This document shows positions 43,298 to 51,596 of a stretch of 64,000 nt of DNA, in pieces. Positions within the stretch are counted from its first letter, which is position 1. The number at the start of each line of letters is the position of its first letter. Below the pieces are notes generated by a model. It did not search any database. It saw only the letters and a list, made by a program, of their open reading frames with translations, and had not been told where the DNA came from. Source of the DNA: Cryobacterium mannosilyticum (lineage in GTDB: Bacteria > Actinomycetota > Actinomycetes > Actinomycetales > Microbacteriaceae); the NCBI RefSeq assembly GCF_004402705.1, contig NZ_SOFM01000050.1, forward strand, positions 49,568 to 113,567, given 5' to 3'. The position numbers and the translations under genes are program-made.

Positions 43298-43363
43298 GAC
43301 TGTTGCCGAATCGGACGGATGTTCCCGGTGTGCGGGCAACAGATGTCCGGTACGGGAACAGTT
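43298..43363. repeat. symmetric four-box element (CTGTTSCCG)
   Basis: Boxes CTGTTGCCG (43300) and TGTTCCCG (43320) point right; CGGGCAACAG (43333) and CGGGAACAG (43353) point left, about a common centre near 43330. The forward-forward-reverse-reverse layout matches the element at 39471. It lies between the GntR stop and the aldolase start, so an operator role is also possible. Confidence 0.75.
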
Positions 43364-43370
43364 GCGGCTG

Positions 43371-44054
43371 TTAGGGGGCGGAAGGGGACTTCTGGCGGGT
43401 GAGGAAGGCGTCGAGGGTGCCGAGGCGGTGGTTGCGGGCGGCGAGCTCAACCTGCAGGGCGTCCGCGCCGTTCTCGATCAGGTCGAGCAGCGCGGTGTGT
43501 TCGGCGACGGATTCGTGGGCGCGGCCGGGCACGAAGCTGAAGATGGAGTCGCGGAGGGCGCTCAGCCGGCTCCAGCCGCGGTGCACGAGGTCGAGCAAGT
43601 GCGGGTTGGGGCAGGCCTCGAACAGGGTGGAGTGGAACTCCAGGTTCAGCCGGGTGAAGCTGACCGGGTCGAAATGGTCGAGGCAGTCGGCCATCTCCGC
43701 GTTGATCCGCCGGGCGCGTTGGAGCGTGTCCGCGTCGAGCACGGGCGCGGAGAGCGCCGTGGCGTAGCCCTCGACCAGGCTGAGCGTCTGCATGGTGTGC
43801 ACGTACTCCGTGGCGTCGAGCATCGCGACCTGCGCGCCGATGTTGCGTTCGAAGGTGACCAGGCCCTCCGCCTCGAGCAGGCGGATGGCCTCCCGCACGG
43901 GAACCGCGCTGACGTCGAGTTCGCGGGCGATCTGGCCGAGCACCAGGCGGTAGCCGGGACTGTAGGTGCCGTCACTGATCCGCGACCTGATCCACTGGTG
44001 GGCCAGCTGGGCCTTGCTCAGGCCGTCGGCGGCCGAACCCGGGGAAACCGTCAT
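43371..44054 (-). CDS. GntR-family (FCD) regulator of the hpa cluster
   Basis: A 227-residue regulator with an N-terminal winged helix (HQWIRSRISDGTYSPGYRL, then ELDVSAVPVREAIRLLEAEG) and an FCD ligand domain containing LNLEFHSTLFEACPN and HESVAEHTALLDLI with the metal-binding histidines. It likely senses an aromatic-pathway intermediate. The ATG at 44054 overlaps the TGA of the FAH-RraA gene (TGATG), after GGAGGAG. Candidate operators occur before the FAH-RraA gene and before the importer. Confidence 0.88.
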   Translation of the reverse strand: MTVSPGSAADGLSKAQLAHQWIRSRISDGTYSPGYRLVLGQIARELDVSAVPVREAIRLLEAEGLVTFERNIGAQVAMLDATEYVHTMQTLSLVEGYATALSAPVLDADTLQRARRINAEMADCLDHFDPVSFTRLNLEFHSTLFEACPNPHLLDLVHRGWSRLSALRDSIFSFVPGRAHESVAEHTALLDLIENGADALQVELAARNHRLGTLDAFLTRQKSPSAP

Positions 44055-45535
44055 CACTTCTCCTCCTGCCAGTGCCGGTAGCGGGCCTTCCAGTCCGCGT
44101 TCATCGGGTACAACCCGTCGACGCCGTGGCCGGCGGCGACCATCTCGGCGATGAAGGCCTCCTCGCGTTCCTGCTCGATGGCGGAGGCGACGACCTCCTC
44201 GACCAGGTGCGGCGGGATGACGAGAACGCCGTCGGCGTCGCCGACGATCACGTCGCCCGGTTGCACGGCGGCGCCGCCGCAGGCGATCGCCAGGTCGGTG
44301 TCCCACGGCACGTGGCGACGGCCGAGCACCGCCGGGTGCCCGCCGGCATGGTAGGTGGGGATGGCGAGGGCGCTGACGGCCGCGAGGTCGCGCACGCCGC
44401 CATCCGTCACGATCCCGGCCGCGCCGCGAACCTGGGCGCGCAGGGCGAGGATGTCGCCGACGGTGCCGGTGCCGCGCTCGCCGCGGGCCTCCATCACGAT
44501 CACGTCGTCGGGCCCGAGCGAGTCGAAGGCGCGTTTCTGGGCGTTGTAGCCGCCGCCGTGGGACTCGAACAGGTCTTCCCGGTTCGGCAGATAGCGCAGG
44601 GTGCGCGCCCGGCCGACGAGGCGGGCATCGGGCCTGGTCGAGCGGAGACCGTCGATCGACACGTTGTTGAGGCCGCGTTTGCGCAGCTGGGCGCTCAGGG
44701 TGGCGGTGCCGACGCTGTTGATGCGTTCCTTCAGGGTGGCGGTGAGCGTGAATGCGGGAGCCTCCGGAGCGAGCCCGGCGGCCTCCGCCGAGCCCCAGGC
44801 CTCGGTGCGCTGCAGGTCATCGACCTGGGGTGCGGCGCCGTAGCCGGCCAGCGGGACGGTGCCGTCGACGACGACGGTGCGGAGCCGGCCCGTGGACAAT
44901 GGCGTCGGTATGGTCGGGGCGTCGACCTCGACCTCGACGACGTCGCCCGGCCGCAGCACCGAGGCGCCGGCGGGAGTGCCGGTCAGGATGATGTCGCCCG
45001 GTTCGAGGGTGATCAGCTGGGAGAGGTCGGCGACGAGCCGGCCGAACGGGAAGTACAGGGTGCCGGTGGTGTCCTCCTGGGCGAGGACGCCGTTGACCCA
45101 GGTGCGGATGCGCAGGGCCGCCGGGTCGACCTCGCCGGCCGGCAGCACGGCCGGCCCGATCGGGGTGAAGCCGTCGCCGCCCTTGGAGCGGAGGTTGGAG
45201 CCCTTGTCGGCGTGACGCAGGTCGTAGACGCCGAAGTCGTTGGCGGCGGTGACCCCGGCCACCGCGTTCCAGCCCTCGACGGGGTCGACCAGGCGGGCCG
45301 TCCGGCCGATGATCAGGGCGATCTCCCCCTCGAAGGCGAGCAACTCGGTGCCGGCCGGGCGTTCGATCTCGCCGGAGAGGGCGAGCGAGCTGGCGGGCTT
45401 CAGGAAGTACGACGGCTGGGCCGGGACCCGTCCCCGCTGCGCGGCTCGACTGGGGTAGTTGATGTGCACGGCGATGACCTTGCCGGGCCGGGCACCGACG
45501 AGCGCCTCGACGGCGGATGCGATGGTGTCGCTCAT
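44054..45535 (-). CDS. fusion of fumarylacetoacetate hydrolase (HpaG-like) and RraA-like domains
   Basis: A 493-residue two-domain protein. Residues about 1-260 form an FAH-family domain (FEGEIALIIGRTAR with the metal-binding glutamates, VTAANDFGVYDLRHADKG, ILTGTPAGASVLRPGD), as in the HpaG isomerase/decarboxylase. Residues about 285-480 form an RraA/HMG-aldolase-like domain with AAGIVTDGGVRDLAAV (Asp and Arg-Asp pair) and GDVIVGDADGVLVIP. RraA-fold aldolases can also decarboxylate oxaloacetate-type acids, so the fusion may combine consecutive pathway steps. The ATG at 45535 begins just before the FAH domain. Confidence 0.85.
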   Translation of the reverse strand: MSDTIASAVEALVGARPGKVIAVHINYPSRAAQRGRVPAQPSYFLKPASSLALSGEIERPAGTELLAFEGEIALIIGRTARLVDPVEGWNAVAGVTAANDFGVYDLRHADKGSNLRSKGGDGFTPIGPAVLPAGEVDPAALRIRTWVNGVLAQEDTTGTLYFPFGRLVADLSQLITLEPGDIILTGTPAGASVLRPGDVVEVEVDAPTIPTPLSTGRLRTVVVDGTVPLAGYGAAPQVDDLQRTEAWGSAEAAGLAPEAPAFTLTATLKERINSVGTATLSAQLRKRGLNNVSIDGLRSTRPDARLVGRARTLRYLPNREDLFESHGGGYNAQKRAFDSLGPDDVIVMEARGERGTGTVGDILALRAQVRGAAGIVTDGGVRDLAAVSALAIPTYHAGGHPAVLGRRHVPWDTDLAIACGGAAVQPGDVIVGDADGVLVIPPHLVEEVVASAIEQEREEAFIAEMVAAGHGVDGLYPMNADWKARYRHWQEEK

Positions 45536-45557
45536 CCCACACTCCTCTGTGTTGAAA

Positions 45558-45602
45558 GCCTGCGGTGTTGGTGCTTGCGGTGTTGAAGCCTGCGGTGCTG
45601 GT
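45558..45602. repeat. 15-bp tandem repeat in the FAH-RraA leader, three units
   Basis: Units GCCTGCGGTGTTGGT, GCTTGCGGTGTTGAA and GCCTGCGGTGCTGGT start at 45558, 45573 and 45588. They lie between the start codon and the promoter of the FAH-RraA gene, so they would be transcribed. Confidence 0.82.
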
Positions 45603-45634
45603 GGCCGCCGGCCTTCTCGACCGGCATGTATCAA

Positions 45635-45663
45635 ATCATATACGATCTGGGCAGGCGGCACAA
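45635..45663 (-). promoter_or_regulatory. promoter and GntR operator of the FAH-RraA operon
   Basis: On the minus strand TTGTGC (45663-45658) and TATGAT (45640-45635) are separated by 17 bp, a good housekeeping promoter. The near palindrome ATCGTATATGAT (45646-45635) covers the -10. The core ATCGTATAT recurs before the importer gene. GntR-FCD operators are typically GTATAC-like palindromes. Confidence 0.6.
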
Positions 45664-45742
45664 CGGCGGCACAACGTGGGCAAACGGCGGGGCAGGGGAT
45701 CAGCGTTTCCGCCGCTCCCCTGCCCCGTCATTGCCGTCTGCC

Positions 45743-47086
45743 CTAGTCGCGGGCGGACACCCCGAGGTGCACCCCGCGCGTCTCCTTGACCACGGAGACC
45801 GCGGCGAAGGAGATGGCGGCGAGCACCATGATGTAGATGCCGATCGAGGGCGACCAGCTGGTCTCATCGAGCAGCAGCTGGGCGATCAGGGGGGCGAAGG
45901 CCCCGCCGAGAATGGCCCCGAGGGCGTAGCCGATCGACACGCCGGAGTAGCGCACGTGGGCCGGGAACATCTCGGCATAGAGCGCGGCCTGCGGGCCGTA
46001 GGACAGGCCGAGGCCGACCGCGAGCACGACCAGGGCGACCGCGAACAGGACGATGTTCTTCGTGTCGATCAGCAGGAACATCGGGATGGCCCAGGCGAAG
46101 AGCCAGGCGTAGCCGATCTGGAAGGTGCGGATGCGGCCGATCCGGTCAGACAGGATCCCGCCGAACATCGTGGCCGCCAGCCAGAAGACCGCAGCGACCG
46201 TGCTCGCCAGCAGCACCGGGGAGCGCTCCATGCCGAGGCCGCCGGCCTCGGCCGGCTTCGTGGCGTAGGAGGAGAAGAAGGCGATCAGCAGGTAGCCGGC
46301 GGCGTTGTTGGCGATGAAGATGAGGGCGGTGAGCACGACCTGGCGCCAGTTGTGCGCGAAGAGTTCCTTCAGTGGTGCGGCGGATTCCTTCTTGCGCTCC
46401 TGGAGTTCGGTGAAGACCGGGCTCTCGTTGACGGAGCGACGGATGATGTAGCCGATCCCGATCAGGACGACGGACAGGAGGAACGGGATCCGCCAGCCCC
46501 AGGCGAGGAATGCCTCCTCGGTCATCGAGTTGGTCACGACGAGCATGACTCCGGTGGCGAGGATGAGCCCGGACGGCACGCCGATCTGCGGGTAGGCGCC
46601 GAAGAAGCCGCGCTTGTTGTCCGGCGCGTGCTCGACCGACATGAGTGCGGCGCCGCCCCACTCGCCACCGGCGGAGAAGCCCTGCAGGATGCGCAGCAGG
46701 ATGAGCAGCAGCGGAGCCGCGACACCGATTTGCGCGTAGGTCGGCAGCACGCCGATGAGCACGGTCGACGCGCCCATCATCACGAGGGTGACCACGAGCA
46801 TGGCCTTGCGGCCGAGCCGGTCGCCGAGGTGCCCGGCGACGATCGCGCCGAGCGGGCGGAACAGGAAGCTGATCCCGATCGACGCCCAGGCGACGAGCTG
46901 GGCGAGTGCGGCGTTGTCGCTGCCGAGCGGGGCGAAGTAGAGGCCGGCCAGTACGAGGCCGGCGGCCTGCGCGTAGATGAAGAAGTCGTACCACTCGATC
47001 GTGGTCCCAACCATGGTGCCGACGAGGACGCGTCGTTCCTCGAGTCGTTTCGCGTTCGTCGTCGTTGGTTCATGCGTCAGAGCCAT
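45743..47086 (-). CDS. MFS importer of the metabolite:H+ symporter family
   Basis: A 447-residue transporter with 12 predicted helices. MVGTTIEWYDFFIYAQAAGL is the MHS-family first helix, FRPLGAIVAGHLGDRLGRK is motif A, and FSAGGEWGGAALMSVEH is typical of KgtP/ShiA/ProP relatives. Next to the hpa genes it probably imports an aromatic acid such as hydroxyphenylacetate. The ATG at 47086 has AAGGGAG 8 nt upstream. It is transcribed leftward, on the same strand as the hpa genes but from its own promoter. Confidence 0.88.
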   Translation of the reverse strand: MALTHEPTTTNAKRLEERRVLVGTMVGTTIEWYDFFIYAQAAGLVLAGLYFAPLGSDNAALAQLVAWASIGISFLFRPLGAIVAGHLGDRLGRKAMLVVTLVMMGASTVLIGVLPTYAQIGVAAPLLLILLRILQGFSAGGEWGGAALMSVEHAPDNKRGFFGAYPQIGVPSGLILATGVMLVVTNSMTEEAFLAWGWRIPFLLSVVLIGIGYIIRRSVNESPVFTELQERKKESAAPLKELFAHNWRQVVLTALIFIANNAAGYLLIAFFSSYATKPAEAGGLGMERSPVLLASTVAAVFWLAATMFGGILSDRIGRIRTFQIGYAWLFAWAIPMFLLIDTKNIVLFAVALVVLAVGLGLSYGPQAALYAEMFPAHVRYSGVSIGYALGAILGGAFAPLIAQLLLDETSWSPSIGIYIMVLAAISFAAVSVVKETRGVHLGVSARD

Positions 47087-47182
47087 GGAATACTCCCTTG
47101 TATTCGGTGCGGGGAAAGTCGAGCGGTGGTGCACGGGCGGTGCCCAGATGGTGCGTCACGATCTGCGAGGACCATATCACAA

Positions 47183-47194
47183 ATCGTATATTAT
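47183..47194. promoter_or_regulatory. candidate GntR operator ATCGTATATTAT
   Basis: A 12-bp match (11 of 12) to ATCGTATATGAT found before the FAH-RraA gene, located 97 nt upstream of the importer start. This links importer and enzymes to one GntR regulator. Confidence 0.5.
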
Positions 47195-47247
47195 GTGTGG
47201 CAGGGGGCCGAACCGACGCGGGACCGTGACCTGCGCGCCTGGCCGGG

Positions 47248-47973
47248 CTAGCGCATCCGTGCCGCGATCGCCGCGGCGGCGAGGCCGAGCCGGGCGCCGA
47301 GCTCGGCGGGCTCACGCGCCCCGGCCAGGTAGACCACGGCGAGGGCGGCGGGCGGTTCGCCCGGCACGGACAGCGGAACGGCGACGGAGGCCAGGCCGGG
47401 GATGACCTCGTCGTGGCTCGTCGCGAAACCCGGGGCGCCGAGGGCGGAGGCCTCCGCCCGCCGGCCGGCGTCGCCGCCGAGCTCGGCCCACTGGGCTGAG
47501 GAGAGCAGCGACTGGATGGCGATCCCCGGCGCACCGGCGGCGAGCGGATGCCGCGTCCCCGGCCGCTGGGCCACCGTCGCGTGCGCCTGCCGGGGCTCGA
47601 CGCTGACGAGGGTGACGACCTCGACCCGGTCGAGCACGGCGATGAAGGCCGTCATCCCGAACTCGTTCGCGACGCTGGTCAGCTCGGGCAGCGCCGCGGC
47701 CTGCAGGTCGCGGGACACCCCGCGGGCGAGCGCGGCCATCCGGGGGCCCAGGCGCACGGCGCCGGCGGCGTTCCGCACCACGACGCCGTGGTCCTCGAGG
47801 GTGCGGAGAATCCGGTAGGCGATCGACCGGTGCACGCCGAGGGCGGCGGCGACCTCGGCGATGGTGAGCGGGGAGTCGGCGTCGGCCAGGATCTCGAGCA
47901 CGCGGATGCCGCGGGAGAGGGTCTGCGAGTGCGGCGCGGCGCTCGCGCCGGCCTGGCTGGGTTGCATCGACAC
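47248..47973 (-). CDS. IclR-family transcriptional regulator
   Basis: A 241-residue regulator. The winged helix contains TIAEVAAALGVHRSIAYRIL and GVVVRNAAGAVRLGPR, the IclR signature; the C-terminal effector domain has GTRHPLAAGAPGIAIQSLLS and the SVAVPLSVPGEPPAAL stretch. The GTG at 47973 has GAGAA seven nt upstream; an ATG at 47967 is equally in frame. It may regulate the hpa cluster or an unlinked operon. Confidence 0.87.
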   Translation of the reverse strand: MSMQPSQAGASAAPHSQTLSRGIRVLEILADADSPLTIAEVAAALGVHRSIAYRILRTLEDHGVVVRNAAGAVRLGPRMAALARGVSRDLQAAALPELTSVANEFGMTAFIAVLDRVEVVTLVSVEPRQAHATVAQRPGTRHPLAAGAPGIAIQSLLSSAQWAELGGDAGRRAEASALGAPGFATSHDEVIPGLASVAVPLSVPGEPPAALAVVYLAGAREPAELGARLGLAAAAIAARMR

Positions 47974-48017
47974 GTCGCCATTCTCGCATCCGCCTCCCCG
48001 GCGAGGTCTCGGGTGCC

Positions 48018-48108
48018 GCTAACTCAGGAGAATGACGGGACGGCGAGTCGGCGGCCGGACTGGTCCGCGGGCGGCGATCGGTCGGCCAGGCAGTCTTCCT
48101 GAGTTGGC
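48018..48108. repeat. 91-bp element, copy 1
   Basis: Starts GCTAACTCAGGAGAA and ends TTCCTGAGTTGGC (inverted ends), with ACTGGTCCG at element positions 42-50. Two more copies of exactly 91 bp lie at 50545 and 51625. It precedes the small membrane protein gene. Confidence 0.93.
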
Positions 48109-48256
48109 CCCGCGCCGCAGCGACCCGGAGCGGAGGGTGGGCTGCGCCGGGCAACCGGACGCGGGCGGGGGTGTGCGCGCGGTCGTGCGCCGGCCCGCCG
48201 CAGCCGTGCGCCGAGAATCAACACGGACCGGGTGGACCGGCCTAGCGTGGTGCTCA

Positions 48257-48922
48257 ATGAGCGCGATCTGGGTCTCCGTCTGCCTGGCCGCCGCCGCCGG
48301 TGCGGCCGGCCTCGCTGCCGTCTGCGCGCTCGCGGCGCTCCGCACGCCGGGGCGCAGCGCCGCGGCGGCACCGGCCATGGTGGTGATGGCGGCGTCCACG
48401 TTCGACATGGTCCGGCCGGATGCCCACCTGCTCAGCCCCCTGGCCTGGGCCGCTCTGCTGGTCGGGGCGGCCCTCCTCGCACTGCTGGACCGGCGCCGAC
48501 GGGTCGCGGCGGCGCACCACGCGGCGGCGCTGCTGCTGATGGCCGTGATGTGGGCCGGGATGCTGCCGGGCACGGCGGCGGGTGGTGGCGCCGACGGCGG
48601 GAATGCGGCGGCCGCGTCAGCGCCCGGGCTGTCGGCCGCCGGGGCGTCGGTATCGGCCGCCGGCACGGCGGTGTCCGCGGCCGGGCATTCCGGGCACGGG
48701 CCGGCGTGGACCGGCGGCGCGGTGCTGCTGGGCTGGCTGGTGGTGGCGGCATCCGTCGCCCTGGCGGCCGCCGCCGTGCGCGCCGTGCGCGCGGCGAAAC
48801 ACCGCGCCGGGTGGCGGGGAGCCGGTGTTGCTGACAGGCTGGAGGCGACCCAGCAGGTGAGCATGGCGCTGGCGATGGCCGCCATGGCCGCCGGCATGCT
48901 CCTGCCGCTGCCCTGGGGGTGA
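48257..48922 (+). CDS. small multi-helix membrane protein (DUF5134-like)
   Basis: A 221-residue hydrophobic protein with about six helices: residues 3-27, 38-52, 58-77, 84-102, 150-170 and 200-217. It contains histidines within or near helices (AAHHAAALLLMAVMWAGM) and a Gly/Ala/Ser loop with SAAG repeats (about 105-145). The helix pattern and terminal MALAMAAMAAGMLLPLPW resemble DUF5134 proteins; the match is tentative. No ribosome binding site of note precedes the ATG at 48257. Confidence 0.65.
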   Translation: MSAIWVSVCLAAAAGAAGLAAVCALAALRTPGRSAAAAPAMVVMAASTFDMVRPDAHLLSPLAWAALLVGAALLALLDRRRRVAAAHHAAALLLMAVMWAGMLPGTAAGGGADGGNAAAASAPGLSAAGASVSAAGTAVSAAGHSGHGPAWTGGAVLLGWLVVAASVALAAAAVRAVRAAKHRAGWRGAGVADRLEATQQVSMALAMAAMAAGMLLPLPWG

Positions 48923-49004
48923 ACCCGGGCTGCTGCCCCGACCACGTTGCCTTGGATAGAATTCGACCGTCGCTCGACGGGCACACACAAGTATGGGAGA
49001 CCCT

Positions 49005-50480
49005 ATGACGCATGTCACCGAAGCCGAACTGCTCCAGCACGTACCCAACGAGCTGTTCATCAACGGGAAATGGGTGCCCGCCGCCGACGGGGCCACCCTG
49101 ACCGTGCACGACCCGGCCACCGGCAAGGTCATCAAGACGATCGCCGACGCGGGCGTCGCGGATGGCGCGGCCGCCCTCGACGCGGCCGTCGCAGCGCAGG
49201 CCGGCTGGGCGGCCACCCCGCCCCGGGTGCGCGGGGAGATCCTGCGCCGGGCCTTCGACCTGCTGCAGGAGCGCAAGCAGGAGTTCGCCCTGCTGATGAC
49301 CATCGAGATGGGCAAGCCGCTCGCCGAAGCGTACGGCGAGGTGGCCTACGGCGGCGAGTTCCTGCGCTGGTTCAGCGAGGAGGCCGTGCGCGTCACCGGC
49401 CGCTACGGCACCAACCCGGAGGGCACCGGGCGGATGATCGTCTCCCAGCACCCGGTCGGGCCGTGCTTCCTGATCACCCCGTGGAACTTCCCGCTCGCGA
49501 TGGCGACCCGCAAGATCGCCCCGGCGCTCGCCGCGGGCTGCACCGTCGTGATCAAGCCCGCCGAACTGACCCCGCTGACCACCCTGTTCTTCGTGCGGCT
49601 GCTCGAGGAGGTTGGTCTGCCGGCCGGGGTCGTCAACGTGATCACGACCTCGACGTCGGCCGCGGTGTCCGGGCCGATCATCGCCGACCCGCGCCTGCGC
49701 AAGCTCAGCTTCACCGGGTCGACGCCGGTCGGGCAGAAGCTGATCCAGCAGTCCGCCCAGGGCGTGCTGCGCACCTCGATGGAGCTCGGCGGCAACGCCC
49801 CGTTCGTCGTCTTCGAAGACGCCGACCTGGACAAGGCCGTCGCCGGCGCGATCGCCGCGAAGTTCCGCAACGTGGGCCAGGCCTGCACCGCGGCGAACCG
49901 GTTCATCGTGCACGAGTCCATCGCCGACGAATTCGCGCGCCGGGTCACCGAGAAGGTCGCCGACTTCACGGTCGGCCGCGGCACAGAGGACGGCGTCACC
50001 ATCGGCCCGCTGATCAACCAGGCCGCCATCGACAAGGCCGACACGCTCGTCCAGGACGCGCTCGGCAGGGGGGCGACGCTGCTGACCGGCGGGTCCGCCA
50101 TCGCCGGGCACGGAACCTTCTACCAGCCCACGGTGCTCTCGGGCGTCGCGCCGGGCAGCGACATCCTGCGTGAAGAGATCTTCGGGCCGGTGCTGGCGAT
50201 CTCCACGTTCGGCGACGAGGACGAGGCCGTGCGGCTCGCCAACGACACCGAGTACGGGCTGGTCGGCTACGTGTTCACCCAGGACCTGGCCCGCGGGCAC
50301 CGGATGATCGAACGCCTGCACACGGGCATGATGGGCCTGAATGTCGGCGTGCTCTCCAACGCGGCGGCGCCGTTCGGCGGGGTCAAGCAGTCCGGCCTGG
50401 GCCGCGAGGGTGGGCTCGAGGGCATCCACGAGTACCTCTCGACCAAGTACACGCTCCTGCCCGATCCCTTCCTCGACTAG
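49005..50480 (+). CDS. gabD: succinate-semialdehyde dehydrogenase family
   Basis: A 491-residue NAD(P)-dependent aldehyde dehydrogenase. Key features are LITPWNFPLAMATRKIAPAL, the nucleotide motif FTGSTPVGQKL, the general base in SMELGGNAPFVVF, and the nucleophile in NVGQACTAANRF. Conservation through PFGGVKQSGLGREGG fits the GabD group, which oxidises succinate semialdehyde; other semialdehydes are possible. The ATG at 49005 has GGGAGA upstream. Confidence 0.85.
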   Translation: MTHVTEAELLQHVPNELFINGKWVPAADGATLTVHDPATGKVIKTIADAGVADGAAALDAAVAAQAGWAATPPRVRGEILRRAFDLLQERKQEFALLMTIEMGKPLAEAYGEVAYGGEFLRWFSEEAVRVTGRYGTNPEGTGRMIVSQHPVGPCFLITPWNFPLAMATRKIAPALAAGCTVVIKPAELTPLTTLFFVRLLEEVGLPAGVVNVITTSTSAAVSGPIIADPRLRKLSFTGSTPVGQKLIQQSAQGVLRTSMELGGNAPFVVFEDADLDKAVAGAIAAKFRNVGQACTAANRFIVHESIADEFARRVTEKVADFTVGRGTEDGVTIGPLINQAAIDKADTLVQDALGRGATLLTGGSAIAGHGTFYQPTVLSGVAPGSDILREEIFGPVLAISTFGDEDEAVRLANDTEYGLVGYVFTQDLARGHRMIERLHTGMMGLNVGVLSNAAAPFGGVKQSGLGREGGLEGIHEYLSTKYTLLPDPFLD

Positions 50481-50544
50481 GAGGGCGCCGCCCCCTGCCC
50501 CGGTCCCCACCGACCCATCGACCGGCCGTGCACGGGAGCGGGGG

Positions 50545-50635
50545 GCTAACTCAGGAGAACTGCGGCAGCATCCGGGATTCGACGCACTGGTCCGGGGCCG
50601 GGTTGCCCGTCTGTTCCCGGATCCCCTGAGTTGGC
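50545..50635. repeat. 91-bp element, copy 2
   Basis: Same orientation as copy 1: GCTAACTCAGGAGAA at the left, CCTGAGTTGGC at the right, ACTGGTCCG at element positions 42-50. It lies between gabD and the TrmH gene. Confidence 0.93.
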
Positions 50636-50689
50636 CACCGTTGCGCCCGCTCGGGCCGGGGCCGGCGGGCCCGCGGCTAGACTTTGCGG

Positions 50690-51487
50690 ATGCCCGTCAT
50701 CGAGATCAGCGACCTCAGCGATCCGAGGCTGGTCGACTACGCCCATCTGACCGATGTCGCCCTGAAGAAGGCGCGTGGAACCGAGCACGGCCTGTATATA
50801 GCCGAATCGGCATTGGTTCTGCAGCGTGCGCTGCGGGCCGGGCATCGGCCGCGGTCGGTGCTGGCGCTCGGCAACACCGTCGACGAGGCGCGCGCTCTCG
50901 TCGGCGAGGACGTGCCCGTTTTCGTCGGCCCGGGCGAGCTGCTCGCGGAGCTGACCGGGTACATCCTGCACCGCGGGGTGATCGCGGCGATGCACCGGCC
51001 CGAGCTTCCGGCCCCCGACGTCCTGCTCGCCGGCGCCCGCCGGATCGTCATCCTCGAGAACGTGTCGGACCCCACCAACGTCGGCGCGATCTTCCGCTCG
51101 GCCGGCGCGATCGGTGCGGATGCGATCCTGGTCACGCCGCGCTGCTCCGACCCGTTCTATCGCCGGGCGATCCGGGTGTCGATGGGCACCGTGCTGCAGG
51201 TGCCGTGGACCCGGGTCGGCGACTGGCCGAGCACCCGCGCCCTGCTGGACCGGCACGGTTTCCACGTGGCAGCCCTCGCCCTGGCCGAGGATGCCGTGAG
51301 CCTGCGCGACTTCCGCGGCGCCGAGCACGAGCGGCTGGCCCTGCTGCTCGGCGCGGAGGGTGAGGGGCTCACCGGCGACGCGCTCGCGACATCCGACAGC
51401 ATCGTGCAGATCCCGATGAAGCACGGCATCGACTCGCTCAATGTGGCCGCGGCCAGTGCCGTCGCCATGTGGGCGCTCTCCGGCTGA
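50690..51487 (+). CDS. TrmH/SpoU-family RNA 2'-O-methyltransferase
   Basis: A 265-residue SPOUT methyltransferase. The C-terminal knot has IVILENVSDPTNVGAIFRSA (motif 1, with the conserved Asn and Arg), LLLGAEGEGLTGD (motif 2) and IPMKHGIDSLNVAAASAVAM (motif 3, binding S-adenosylmethionine). The N-terminal part is an RNA-binding SpoU_sub_bind-like domain. The target, tRNA or rRNA ribose, is unknown. The ATG at 50690 is preferred over an in-frame TTG six bases upstream. Confidence 0.88.
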   Translation: MPVIEISDLSDPRLVDYAHLTDVALKKARGTEHGLYIAESALVLQRALRAGHRPRSVLALGNTVDEARALVGEDVPVFVGPGELLAELTGYILHRGVIAAMHRPELPAPDVLLAGARRIVILENVSDPTNVGAIFRSAGAIGADAILVTPRCSDPFYRRAIRVSMGTVLQVPWTRVGDWPSTRALLDRHGFHVAALALAEDAVSLRDFRGAEHERLALLLGAEGEGLTGDALATSDSIVQIPMKHGIDSLNVAAASAVAMWALSG

Positions 51488-51596
51488 CCGGCCCCCGGCT
51501 GACCGGCCCTGGCTGACCGGCCCTGGCCGACCGGCCCTGGCCGACCCCGCCCTTGGCTGACCCGCGGCCGACCCGCCCCAGCCGACCCGCGGCTCC
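51482..51596. repeat. 14-bp degenerate tandem repeat (GGCTGACCGGCCCT)
   Basis: About eight units with increasing divergence rightwards. The first unit includes the TGA stop codon of the TrmH gene, so the array abuts the coding sequence. Confidence 0.82.

Noticed and set aside
48018..48108. Rho-independent terminator reading of the 91-bp elements
   Set aside because: There is no T-tract, the copies lie both before and after genes, and the constant 91-bp length with conserved centre is not a terminator property.
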